From positions 62,001-126,000 of the forward strand of contig JBDHWQ010000009.1 of the NCBI GenBank assembly GCA_039810245.1: a stretch of 64,000 nucleotides of DNA, read 5' to 3'. The DNA is from CALDSL01 sp039810245 (GTDB taxonomy: Bacteria; Chloroflexota; Anaerolineae; Anaerolineales; Anaerolineaceae). A model generated the notes under the pieces. The model was given only the letters and a program-made list of their open reading frames with translations, was not told the DNA's origin and did no database searches. Position numbers and translations under genes: made by a program. Shown here one piece after another: positions 16,819-24,434 of the stretch (position 1 is the first letter of the stretch; each line of letters opens with the position of its first letter).

Positions 16819-18006
16819 ATGAAATTTAAAGACTTCATTACCCTGGTGAAAGATACCTATAAAGACTGGAGCGCGGATAAAGCGTCGCAATTGGCTGCCG
16901 CGTTGTCGTACTACACGATCTTTTCGCTGGCGCCTCTCCTGGTCATTGCGATCGCGGTGGCCGGGTTTGTTTGGGGCGAAGAAGCCGCGCGCGGCGCGAT
17001 TGTCCAGCAGATCAGCGGACTGGTGGGGCAGCAGGGCGCGGAGCAGGTACAGACCATGATCCAGAACGCCAGCCAGCCCGGGCGTGGCCTGGTGGCTACG
17101 ATCATCGGCGTGATCGTGTTGATCCTTGGCGCTACCGGCGTGTTCAACCAGTTGCAGGACTCGATGAACACCGTTTTTGAAGTCAAGAATAAGCCGATGA
17201 GCGTGTGGGTCATGATTCGCGAGCGCTTCCTGTCATTCGCCATGGTGCTGGCGATCGGCTTCCTGCTGCTGGCTTCGCTGCTGGTGACCGCCGCGCTCGG
17301 CGCATTTGGAAATGTGATGCTGGGGCTGATGCCCGGTTTTGAATTCCTGATGCAGGTGATCAGCTTCGTAGTCTCATTCGCAGTGGTCACGCTTCTGTTC
17401 GCAGTGATGTTTAAGTATCTGCCGGATATCAAGATTGCCTGGAAAGACACGCTGCTGGGCGCGGCAGTTACGTCGCTGCTGTTCACCATTGGCCGCACGG
17501 CCATTGGCCTGTACCTGGGGAACAGTAATTACGGCACAGCGTTTGGCGCGGCCGGCTCGCTGATTGTCATCCTGGTTTGGCTGTATTACACCGGGCAAAT
17601 CCTGTTCTTTGGCGCGGAATTTACGCAGATTTATGCAGAGCGCTACGGGCAGGGCATTGAGCCGAAAGAGAATGCCGAGTGGCTCAGCCCGGAAGAACGG
17701 CGCAAGGCCGGGCGCGAGAAACGCAGCAAGCAGGGAGCTTCGGCCGGCACGAATGTACGCCCATCCGAAAGCATGCAGCCGCGCACCGCTGTACCTTCGG
17801 GTGAGCTGCGCCCCGCGCTGGCGCCCGTGCCGGTGACCGGCACGCAGCCGGTTGCGCCCAAACAGGCCACCGATGCACCGGAAGGCGTGCTGGAAGCCGC
17901 CATGCCGGCGATCGCCGCGGCGGTGGTGGGCATTGTGGGAAGCATTATCATCTCGCGCGGCGAGCGCCATCGCCCGGTTCGGCGGAATCCGAAAAAGGCA
18001 AAATAA
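16819..18006 (+). CDS. YihY/BrkB-family inner membrane protein
   Basis: A 395-residue protein with about six membrane helices covering residues 30-275, and a hydrophilic Pro/Ala-rich tail ending with one more hydrophobic stretch (IAAAVVGIVGSIII). The family is recognisable from the start (KDWSADKASQLAAALSYYTIFSLAP in part) and from FGAAGSLIVILVWLYY. It was once misnamed RNase BN; a transport or envelope role is more likely, but the function is not established. GGAG six bases before the ATG supports the start. Confidence 0.9.
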   Translation: MKFKDFITLVKDTYKDWSADKASQLAAALSYYTIFSLAPLLVIAIAVAGFVWGEEAARGAIVQQISGLVGQQGAEQVQTMIQNASQPGRGLVATIIGVIVLILGATGVFNQLQDSMNTVFEVKNKPMSVWVMIRERFLSFAMVLAIGFLLLASLLVTAALGAFGNVMLGLMPGFEFLMQVISFVVSFAVVTLLFAVMFKYLPDIKIAWKDTLLGAAVTSLLFTIGRTAIGLYLGNSNYGTAFGAAGSLIVILVWLYYTGQILFFGAEFTQIYAERYGQGIEPKENAEWLSPEERRKAGREKRSKQGASAGTNVRPSESMQPRTAVPSGELRPALAPVPVTGTQPVAPKQATDAPEGVLEAAMPAIAAAVVGIVGSIIISRGERHRPVRRNPKKAK

Positions 18007-18010
18007 ACAC

Positions 18011-18040
18011 GCATTCCGGGCAGCATGCTGCCCGGAATGC
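18011..18040. terminator. 30-base perfect palindrome after the YihY gene
   Basis: GCATTCCGGGCAGCA is followed without spacer by its exact complement. In RNA it would form a very stable hairpin five bases after the stop codon. There is no T-tract on either side, so it may be a factor-assisted terminator or an mRNA 3'-end stabiliser instead of a standard intrinsic terminator. Confidence 0.55.
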
Positions 18041-18069
18041 CGTACGATGGAGAGCGGAAAGGGTACGAA

Positions 18070-19035
18070 ATGGTCGAGTTAGGCTATGCACTTTCGTCCG
18101 AAGAACACGCGCCCAATGAACTGGTGCGGCTTGCCCGCCGGGCAGAAGAGGTCGGGTTTGGGTTTGCGCTCATCTCTGACCATTACCACCCCTGGACGGA
18201 CCAGCAGGGACACTCGCCGTTCGTCTGGTCGGTGCTGGGCGGGATTGCACAGGTGACCGAGCGTATCTTCGTTGGAACAGGCGTTACCTGCCCGATCATG
18301 CGCTATCACCCCGCGCTGGTGGCGCAGATGGCCGGAACGGCCGCGGCAATGATGCCGGGGCGGTTTTTCCTGGGTCTGGGCAGCGGCGAGGCACTGAACG
18401 AGCATGTGTACGGGCAGCATTGGCCGCCGGCCGATGTGCGCCTGGAAATGCTGGAAGAAGCAGTGCAGATCATCCGCCAGTTGTGGAACGGTGAGGAGAG
18501 CAGTTACTGGGGCGAGTACTTCACCATGGAAAACGCCTGCCTGCATACGCTGCCTGAGGGCGCGATTCCCATCTACATCGCCGCGAGCGGATTGAGCGCG
18601 GCCGAGCTGGCAGGTGAGATTGGCGATGGGCTGATCACCACCAAAGCCGATGGTGAAGTGGTGCGGCGCTTTGAAGAGACCGGTGGGGGCGAGAAACCCT
18701 GTATCGGGCAGATTAAAGTGTGCTATGCCGAGGATGAACGCGAGGCGATGGAGACTGCGTTTATGTACTGGCCGGTGGCGCTGATCCCCAGCTCGCTGCA
18801 CGCAGATCTGCCTACCACCGCGCATTTTGAAGAGACCGCGTCACTGCTGCGCAAAGAGGATATTGGCTCGCAGATCGTGCTGGGCAACGATGTGGGTCGC
18901 TACCTGGAGAAGATCCACCAGATGGAAGAAGCAGGCATGGACCACGTTTATCTGCACCAGATCGGTCCAGATCAGGAAGGGTTCTTCCGCTTTATGGAGA
19001 AGGAAATCCTGCCACGGTTTGTGGTTAAAGAGTAA
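18070..19035 (+). CDS. LLM-class oxidoreductase, likely F420-dependent (TIGR03557-like)
   Basis: A 321-residue TIM-barrel protein of the luciferase-like monooxygenase superfamily, subgroup similar to F420-dependent glucose-6-phosphate dehydrogenase. Family features include FALISDHYHPW near the N-terminus, GTGVTCPIMRYHPALVAQ in the cofactor region, GRFFLGLGSGEALNEH, and a late DHVYLHQIGPDQEGF. The enzyme probably uses the deazaflavin F420 for hydride transfer to an unknown substrate. GGAAAGGG precedes the ATG at 18070; the frame is open 15 codons upstream across the palindrome. If correct, the host makes F420. Confidence 0.85.
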   Translation: MVELGYALSSEEHAPNELVRLARRAEEVGFGFALISDHYHPWTDQQGHSPFVWSVLGGIAQVTERIFVGTGVTCPIMRYHPALVAQMAGTAAAMMPGRFFLGLGSGEALNEHVYGQHWPPADVRLEMLEEAVQIIRQLWNGEESSYWGEYFTMENACLHTLPEGAIPIYIAASGLSAAELAGEIGDGLITTKADGEVVRRFEETGGGEKPCIGQIKVCYAEDEREAMETAFMYWPVALIPSSLHADLPTTAHFEETASLLRKEDIGSQIVLGNDVGRYLEKIHQMEEAGMDHVYLHQIGPDQEGFFRFMEKEILPRFVVKE

Positions 19036-19040
19036 AGAAA

Positions 19041-19085
19041 CAAAAACAAGTGGAGAAAGTTATTGACTTTCTCCACCTGTTTTTG
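19041..19085 (+). terminator. Strong hairpin with T-run after the F420 oxidoreductase gene
   Basis: GTGGAGAAAGT (19050-19060) and its exact complement (19066-19076) enclose TATTG. After one mismatch the stem continues with CAAAAACA and TGTTTTTG, giving about 20 paired positions. The right arm is T-rich, as in an intrinsic terminator. The right arm also contains the -35 box of the next gene. Confidence 0.8.
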
Positions 19086-19091
19086 TATACT
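19063..19091 (+). promoter_or_regulatory. Sigma70-type promoter of the GntR operon
   Basis: TTGACT at 19063-19068 and TATACT at 19086-19091 are separated by exactly 17 bases, matching consensus at five of six positions each. The -35 box lies within the terminator hairpin of the preceding gene. Transcription should start near 19098, leaving a leader of about 25 bases. Confidence 0.85.
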
Positions 19092-19093
19092 AT

Positions 19094-19115
19094 TGATATA
19101 TTACTGATATATCAG
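19094..19115 (+). promoter_or_regulatory. Putative operator of the GntR regulator
   Basis: The octamer TGATATAT occurs at 19094 and again at 19105, 11 bases apart (one helical turn). The second copy is part of the perfect palindrome CTGATATATCAG (19104-19115). The site lies across the predicted transcription start and abuts the AGAGGA ribosome binding site of the GntR gene, as expected for autorepression. Confidence 0.65.
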
Positions 19116-19122
19116 AGGACCT

Positions 19123-19824
19123 ATGAATCTGGCAGACCAGGCGTACCAGGCCATTCGCGAAGAAATCCTCAGCACCCGGCTGATGCCCGGGCAGCAGATC
19201 GTCCAGAACCAACTGGCCGAAAAGTACGGGCTGGGGATGACACCCGTGCGCGACGCGCTCCAACGCCTGGCGCACGAAGGGCTGGTGCAGGCCGTTCCGC
19301 GTTCCGGCTATATCGTCAGCCAGATCACGTTTTCAGACGTGCGCGAGCTGTTTGAACTGCGCGCCATTTTGGAAACGGCCGCGGTGCGGCTGGCGGTGGC
19401 GCGCGCCACGGATGCCGATCTGCAGGAGATTGCGCGGAAGGCTAATTTCTCGTACGTTTACAGCGACCACGAGGATTACCGCCGCTTCCTGGCGCGCAAC
19501 CAGGAGTTTCACTGCGCCATCGCGGCCTTGAGTGGCAACCGGCGGCTGTTGGAGAGCCTGGAGCGCACGCTGGATGGCCTGACGCGCGTATTCCATTTTG
19601 GACTGGACCTGCGCGATAGCGCCGATGAAATGCGCGGCGAGCATACCGAGTTGGTAGAAGCGCTGCTGCGGCGCGATACCGACGCGGCGGTGGAGATTAC
19701 CAGCGCGCAGATCGCGCGCTCGGTGCAGCGCGTGATGGAAGCCCTTTCGCGCAGCGTGGGGCAGGGTAGCATGGTGGATCATTCGGGATGGGACAGTATT
19801 GTCTACGGGGAGAAACACTTATGA
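19123..19824 (+). CDS. GntR-family regulator, FCD subfamily
   Basis: A 233-residue transcription factor. The N-terminal winged helix (about 1-70: AYQAIREEIL, MTPVRDALQRLAHEGLV) is followed by a C-terminal all-helical FCD ligand domain (VRELFELRAILETAAVRLA; FHCAIAALSGN; GEHTELVEALLRRD). FCD members bind small organic acids or similar metabolites, often with a metal held by His/Asp. The gene overlaps the downstream aminotransferase-fold gene by ATGA. It probably represses its own operon through the palindrome upstream. Effector unknown. Confidence 0.9.
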   Translation: MNLADQAYQAIREEILSTRLMPGQQIVQNQLAEKYGLGMTPVRDALQRLAHEGLVQAVPRSGYIVSQITFSDVRELFELRAILETAAVRLAVARATDADLQEIARKANFSYVYSDHEDYRRFLARNQEFHCAIAALSGNRRLLESLERTLDGLTRVFHFGLDLRDSADEMRGEHTELVEALLRRDTDAAVEITSAQIARSVQRVMEALSRSVGQGSMVDHSGWDSIVYGEKHL

Positions 19825-21254
19825 TCGAGCATACGATTTCGCAACCGGGGGTGCCGGCCGGCGTTGCCGCGCTGCGCCAGCAGATGGTCGGGCTGGAGCA
19901 GCAGGTGCCACTGCTGGATGGCAGCCTGCGGCAGTACGTATACCTGGATAATGCCGCCAGCACGCCGGCTTTCCGCGCCGTGCAGGAAAAAGTGAATGAG
20001 GCTTTGCTATGGTACTCCAGCGTGCACCGTGGGTCGGGCTTCAAATCGCTGATTTCCACGCACGCCTATGAGCAGGCGCGCGAGACGGTGTTGAATTTCG
20101 TGGGTGGCGACCCGGCCGGCGATGTGGTAGTGTTCGGCAAGAACACATCCGAGGTGATCAATATCGTGGCAACCAGCCGCGATTGGCAGCCGGGTGACGT
20201 GGTAATCTCGACCCTCATGGAGCACCATTCCAACGATCTGCCGTGGCGCGCGGTGGCGCAGGTGGAATACGCCGGGGTGGATGAAAGCGGCTGCTTCGAC
20301 CTGAATGACCTGGAAGACAAGCTCCGGCAGTATGCCGGGCGGGTAAAGATGGTGGCCTGCACCGGGGCATCCAACGTGACCGGTTTTACCCCACCGGTGC
20401 ATGCCGTGGCCGAGCTGGCGCACCGTTATGGCGCGCTGATCCTGGCCGACTGCGCGCAGCTCGCGCCGCACCGCGCGGTGGATATGGGCCCGGCGGGTAC
20501 ACCCGGCCACCTGGACTTTGTGACCATCTCGGCGCATAAGATGTACGCACCATTTGGAACCGGGGCGGTGGTCGGGCCGCGCGCCTACTTTGAGCAGAAG
20601 GAGCCGGCCTACCGGGGCGGCGGCACGATTGAAATTGTGACCCACGATGAGGTATTCTGGGCCGGCGCGCCGGACCGCAATGAAGCCGGCAGCCCAAATG
20701 TGCTGGGCGCGGTGGCGCTGGCCGCCAGCCTGAAGGTCCTAACGGCAGTGGGCATGGATGCAATTGCCGCGCATGAGAAGGAGTTGACCACCTACGCGCT
20801 CGAGCGCCTGGTGCGCGTGCCCGGGCTGCGGCTGTTTGGGTCATGCGACCCACTGCGGACGGAAGACCGCGTGGGTGTGATTCCGTTCCTGATGGATGGT
20901 ATTCCGCATGGCAAGGTGGCGGCGGTGCTATCGTTCGAAGGCGCGATTGGCGTGCGCAACGGCTGTTTCTGTGCCCACCCGTACCTGCTGCACCTGATGG
21001 GCATTGACCACCTGGCTTACGAGCGCTTCAAAGACCAGGTATTGCATAACAACCGTTCGGAGCGGCCGGGGATGGTGCGCGCATCATTTGGCTGTTACAC
21101 CAGCTTCGTTGAAGTAGATCAGCTCATCACCATGCTGGAACGGCTGTCGGCGGGAGATGTGCAGGGCGAGTATGAAGTCGAGCTTAGCAGCGGGAGCTAT
21201 TTCCCGCGCGGGTACGACCCGGCGATGCTCAATACCTATTTCAAGTATTCGTGA
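19821..21254 (+). CDS. Cysteine desulfurase-like class V PLP enzyme
   Basis: A 477-residue fold-type I PLP enzyme of the SufS/CsdB group. The N-terminus has YLDNAASTPAFRAV, the cofactor lysine lies in ISAHKMYAPFGTGAV, and a histidine-rich HHSNDLPWR segment contacts PLP. A cysteine-bearing loop RNGCFCAHPYL is found where SufS has its active-site cysteine, so sulfur abstraction from cysteine is plausible. It is longer than SufS (about 410) and has no SUF partners nearby. The ATG at 19821 overlaps the stop of the GntR gene and has GGGGAGA before it. Partnered here with an OsmC protein, it may serve a thiol or sulfide process. Confidence 0.85.
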   Translation: MIEHTISQPGVPAGVAALRQQMVGLEQQVPLLDGSLRQYVYLDNAASTPAFRAVQEKVNEALLWYSSVHRGSGFKSLISTHAYEQARETVLNFVGGDPAGDVVVFGKNTSEVINIVATSRDWQPGDVVISTLMEHHSNDLPWRAVAQVEYAGVDESGCFDLNDLEDKLRQYAGRVKMVACTGASNVTGFTPPVHAVAELAHRYGALILADCAQLAPHRAVDMGPAGTPGHLDFVTISAHKMYAPFGTGAVVGPRAYFEQKEPAYRGGGTIEIVTHDEVFWAGAPDRNEAGSPNVLGAVALAASLKVLTAVGMDAIAAHEKELTTYALERLVRVPGLRLFGSCDPLRTEDRVGVIPFLMDGIPHGKVAAVLSFEGAIGVRNGCFCAHPYLLHLMGIDHLAYERFKDQVLHNNRSERPGMVRASFGCYTSFVEVDQLITMLERLSAGDVQGEYEVELSSGSYFPRGYDPAMLNTYFKYS

Positions 21255-21261
21255 GGCAAAC

Positions 21262-21708
21262 ATGGACAATCTGTGGAGAGAAGTATCGGCGGAATGGAAA
21301 GGTGAGCGATCGTTTGTGGCCCATAATGCCACGGGCGGCAGGGTGCAGATTGGCATACTGGACGGCGTACCAGGGGCCAGCCCGATGGAGCTGCTGTTGA
21401 TGGGTGTTGCCGGTTGCACCGGCATTGATATTGCCAACATCATGACCAAGGCGCGCCAACCAATGGAGAAGTTAGAAGTGCGCGTGCGTGGCAAGTTTGC
21501 GCCGGAAGGCACGCTGCCGCGGGTGTTCACCGATATTGAGATCGAATACCTGGTGTGGGGCAATGGCATCAGCACCAAAGTGCTTGAAGGCGCAATTGAG
21601 CTTTCAGAAGCCAAGTACTGTTCGGCCAGCGCGATGATGCGCGCTGTGGCGAACGTGACCACGCGTTATAGTATCCTTGCACCGGGCGAGGAACTGGTAA
21701 TAGAATAA
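21262..21708 (+). CDS. OsmC/Ohr-family protein
   Basis: A 148-residue single-domain protein. The family signature GASPMELLLMGVAGCTGIDI contains the first conserved cysteine, and KYCSASAM the second. OsmC/Ohr proteins reduce organic hydroperoxides with a thiol pair. Many related proteins of this short YhfA-like type have no proven function. It starts seven bases after the desulfurase-like gene (GAGG before ATG) and closes the three-gene operon. A strong terminator follows. Confidence 0.88.
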   Translation: MDNLWREVSAEWKGERSFVAHNATGGRVQIGILDGVPGASPMELLLMGVAGCTGIDIANIMTKARQPMEKLEVRVRGKFAPEGTLPRVFTDIEIEYLVWGNGISTKVLEGAIELSEAKYCSASAMMRAVANVTTRYSILAPGEELVIE

Positions 21709-21722
21709 AATGTTTCGCATAG

Positions 21723-21764
21723 CTACACCCAAAAGCCGCCCAACCGGGCGGCTTTTGGGTGTAG
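21723..21764. terminator. Bidirectional terminator between convergent genes
   Basis: A perfect 19-base stem (CTACACCCAAAAGCCGCCC and its complement) closes an AACC loop. A-runs on one arm and T-runs on the other let it end transcription from both the OsmC gene and the opposing methyltransferase gene, whose stop codon is four bases away. Confidence 0.88.
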
Positions 21765-21767
21765 CGT

Positions 21768-23153
21768 TTATTTGATTTCGTACAGGTACAGCGTGCGCTG
21801 CGTGCCGGGGATAGGTTGGCTGTTGCGCAGGGTGAAGTATTGCGCGAACGCGGCCTCAAATCCTTGCGGGGTGTACTGGTCAAAGATATCCTGGCGGCTG
21901 GCGAGCAGCTTCTGCACCTGGGAATCCGACTTGGGCACAAATTCGATCACCAGGTGGCGGCCCAGGCCAGCCAGGAACTCTGCTACGCGAGGCAGGGGCA
22001 CGTTATTGGAAATCGCCAGGTGATGGATGAGCGCCAGCGCCAGCACAGCGTCCACCGGGCCTCGCTCGGCCAGGGCCATGCGCTCGCGGTTGTTCCAGCC
22101 AACGGCCGGGCTTGGGCTGGTCAGGTCCATCAGCAGCGGCAGAAGCTGCGTGCTCTTGGCGCTTTTGGCGGCCTGGTAGCCCTTCTCCACCGCGCTGGGG
22201 TCCACGTCCATTGCCACGGTGTACGCGCCCAGGTCAACCGCGATCTGGCTGAATTCGCCTGTATTGGCGCCCAGGTCCCAGACTGTCTGCGCGCCTGCCT
22301 GTTCGAGGAAGCTGCGTAACAGGGCCTTCTTCTGATGAAATGCGTCCTGACTGTAGTTGGTGATGTCGTAATAGTCAGCCCACTCGGTGCCTTCAGGCTT
22401 CCACTGCAGCTTGCGCACCGTGCTTTCCAGGCTGTCGATCAGCCCCAGAAATGCCATCCGCGTCACTTTACGGTTGGAAACCTGGCCGGGGTTGACGCCC
22501 TTGCCGGCGTAGCGTCTTTGCGCCCCGGCGTGGGTGTGGATATGCAGACCAAGGCCAAAATTGAGGCGGCTGTTCCACGGCAGCAGCGCGCTGGCCAGAT
22601 CGAGCGGGATGCCGTCGATGTAATTGCGCAGCAGGCTGTTGAGGCGCACATCCACCAGTGCCATCAGCGCCAGGGGGGCCAGGAAGTGCTGGCAGAACTG
22701 GCGGTACGCCACCCACGGGTCGCCTTCGCGGTAAGTCTCGAATGAGAGTGTGTCGATCAGCACCGGCCGGCTGCCGATGAATTGGATGTTATATGCGCTG
22801 GCGTCTTTCAGCGTCATCCCGGCGTCGATGGCCTTCTTTTGGATGGTCAGGGTGAGCAGGGCGGCATCTTTGAGCTGGCTGAAGCTCCACTCGTAAGGGT
22901 ACGAGATGAACGGGATCACCTGCGGACGGATGATTTTATAGGCCAGCCCCGGCGCTTCAGGCGCAACGGCTGCTTCTTCGTGCGCAACGAGCTGGCGCGC
23001 CTTCACCAGGCGCTCATACAGCCCGGACTGCATCAACTGGTCGTAATGTGGCTGGTACGCCTGGTTGACCTGGCGGTACAGCACGCCCTGGCGGCGGAAG
23101 AGAAACCCGCTGGGGTCGCGGAACGAGGCGCTCAACGCCGGATCAGTATTCAT
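21768..23153 (-). CDS. Class I SAM-dependent methyltransferase
   Basis: A 461-residue protein with an N-terminal extension of about 270 residues and a C-terminal Rossmann methyltransferase domain. Motif I is VWDLGANTGEFSQIA, followed by an acidic residue in VAMDVDPSAVEKGY and a motif around LALALIHHLAISNNVPL. The extension starts with DPSGFLFRRQGVLYRQVN, a pattern of large methyltransferases near nodulation or polysaccharide genes, and contains a region recalling kinase-fold folds (FIGSRPVLIDTLSFE). The substrate is unknown. It overlaps the small membrane protein gene by ATGA and is cotranscribed with it. Confidence 0.82.
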   Translation of the reverse strand: MNTDPALSASFRDPSGFLFRRQGVLYRQVNQAYQPHYDQLMQSGLYERLVKARQLVAHEEAAVAPEAPGLAYKIIRPQVIPFISYPYEWSFSQLKDAALLTLTIQKKAIDAGMTLKDASAYNIQFIGSRPVLIDTLSFETYREGDPWVAYRQFCQHFLAPLALMALVDVRLNSLLRNYIDGIPLDLASALLPWNSRLNFGLGLHIHTHAGAQRRYAGKGVNPGQVSNRKVTRMAFLGLIDSLESTVRKLQWKPEGTEWADYYDITNYSQDAFHQKKALLRSFLEQAGAQTVWDLGANTGEFSQIAVDLGAYTVAMDVDPSAVEKGYQAAKSAKSTQLLPLLMDLTSPSPAVGWNNRERMALAERGPVDAVLALALIHHLAISNNVPLPRVAEFLAGLGRHLVIEFVPKSDSQVQKLLASRQDIFDQYTPQGFEAAFAQYFTLRNSQPIPGTQRTLYLYEIK

Positions 23154-23374
23154 TTGGTCGTGGATGAGGAGCTTTCGTCGTCCACCGCTTCGCTTTCATC
23201 GGTGGTGGGCTGGTCTTTCCGGAAGAAGGAAACGAGCTTGCGCCAGTAAATTTTCACCGCCAGCAGGCCGCCGACGACGACGCCCGCCAGGAGCTGGAGT
23301 AAAAAGCTGCCCGTGCCGGGGTCGAGATATAACGGAACGATAGGCGCGTGGATATTAAGAATGGTCAGATGCAT
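23150..23374 (-). CDS. Small single-pass membrane protein with YLDPGTGS motif
   Basis: A 74-residue protein. A short N-terminal segment with YLDPGTGSFLLQ leads into one membrane helix (LLAGVVVGGLLAV), a basic stretch (KIYWRKLVSFFRK) and an acidic Ser/Thr-rich tail. The YLDPGTGS motif recurs, in my recollection, in small proteins encoded next to large methyltransferases or phosphatases in several phyla. It overlaps the methyltransferase start by ATGA, which implies stoichiometric production. It may anchor that enzyme to the membrane. AAGG about nine bases upstream supports the start. Confidence 0.72.
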   Translation of the reverse strand: MHLTILNIHAPIVPLYLDPGTGSFLLQLLAGVVVGGLLAVKIYWRKLVSFFRKDQPTTDESEAVDDESSSSTTK

Positions 23375-23493
23375 GGGTTAACCTTGCCTTTCAGGGAATT
23401 TCTGGGGCCATGAGGCCCGGCTTGCGTTGGTTCACAAGCCGCAATTATACCCCAGGTGCAGGGCAAACCCGAAAATTGATGCCGGTGCAGCGA

Positions 23494-24075
23494 CTAGTAG
23501 GCCAGCCCGGCACCGGTGTTATATACGCGAAAATCGAGCACAGGCAGCAGACCGCGCGCGGGTGGCTTGCCGCGCCGGGCAGGGAACATGGCTTCGAGGG
23601 CGGCGCGGTACTCTTCCTCGTCCTGGCGGATGCGGCTCATGGCCTTGCGCGTGAGCATATCGGCGGCGCGGTTGTGCTCGCGCGGCGTCCAGCACCACTG
23701 CATATTTTCGAACTGGCGCACCAGCTTGCGCGCGCGGCGGTAGTGGCTGCGGGCTGCTTCGGAGTTGACCGCGGAATCCCCGCTCATCTGGTCCAGCACT
23801 GATTTGGCATCGCCAATAACGATCACCGGCTCGCTGCACACGCCCATATCGGCCAGGGCTTCCAGGCCTTCGATGAGGGCCAGGTATTCGGCGCTGTTGG
23901 AAGATGCCGCCTTGCTATGCGCGAAAACGCCGTGGCCGCGCGCCACCAGCGAGCCATCGCGGTAGATCAGCCAGCCGTAGCACATAAATCCCGCGTGCCC
24001 GCCGGCCGCGGCTGCCGCGGCCTGGCGGCGGTTAATGATCTGGCGGTAGAGACCATCAAAGTGCAGTTCGTACAT
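23494..24075 (-). CDS. Ribonuclease H-like protein (type I fold)
   Basis: A 193-residue RNase HI-like nuclease. The four acidic catalytic positions are recognisable: Asp7 in HFDGLYR, Glu in SAEYLALIEGL, Asp in VIGDAKSV, and Asp in HNRAADMLTRKAM. An inserted Ala-rich segment separates the first strand from the rest, as in the plant-like/archaeal RNase H subgroup. It should cut RNA in RNA-DNA hybrids. AGGAG eight bases before the ATG fixes the start; the frame is open much further upstream but without a supporting signal. Confidence 0.88.
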   Translation of the reverse strand: MYELHFDGLYRQIINRRQAAAAAAGGHAGFMCYGWLIYRDGSLVARGHGVFAHSKAASSNSAEYLALIEGLEALADMGVCSEPVIVIGDAKSVLDQMSGDSAVNSEAARSHYRRARKLVRQFENMQWCWTPREHNRAADMLTRKAMSRIRQDEEEYRAALEAMFPARRGKPPARGLLPVLDFRVYNTGAGLAY

Positions 24076-24434
24076 AGGCGCTCCTGTATTTGTGGATCTA
24101 AAAAGACGCTGGCGGCGGGCAAACGGCCCACCGCCAGACGGTTGTAGAGAGCGTTTTTGGTTGCGCGCATCCGCCGAAACTTTCCCTTTCCAGTGGATGG
24201 CTCTGAGAGGAGCAGGGTTGTTACCATGCTGCAGTGTCGTCATCTTGTTCGTATTGTTGCAGAATGCAGCCGGCAAGTCAATACGGAGCCTTCCCCTGGG
24301 GGTTAACGTTTTGTTAGCCTACGGCTTTATAAGCCGCGGCAGCCGGGTTTTCCCGGCTGCCGCGTAGGGGAATTCATATGGTTTTTCGACATGCCTGGCG
24401 TCAGGCAGATGCTTGGACGGAGAACTGGACGCGA
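24076..24434. other. Intergenic region upstream of the RNase H-like gene and after the ABC genes
   Basis: No gene is supported here. The region holds the structured inverted repeat listed separately and, near 24403-24416, a short GCCTG/CAGGC hairpin that may help end the ABC operon. No convincing promoter pair for the RNase H-like gene was found. Confidence 0.5.
24318..24368. repeat. Compact branched inverted-repeat element
   Basis: An outer stem CCTACG/CGTAGG encloses two hairpins: a small one (GCTT-TAT-AAGC) and a strong 11-bp one (CGGCAGCCGGG and complement around TTTT). The whole folds as a three-way junction. No T-run follows, so it may be a repeat element of the REP type or an unusual terminator. 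Confidence 0.5.

Noticed and set aside
16819..18006. Ribonuclease BN
   Set aside because: This historical name for YihY/BrkB proteins is wrong; the protein is a polytopic membrane protein without nuclease motifs.
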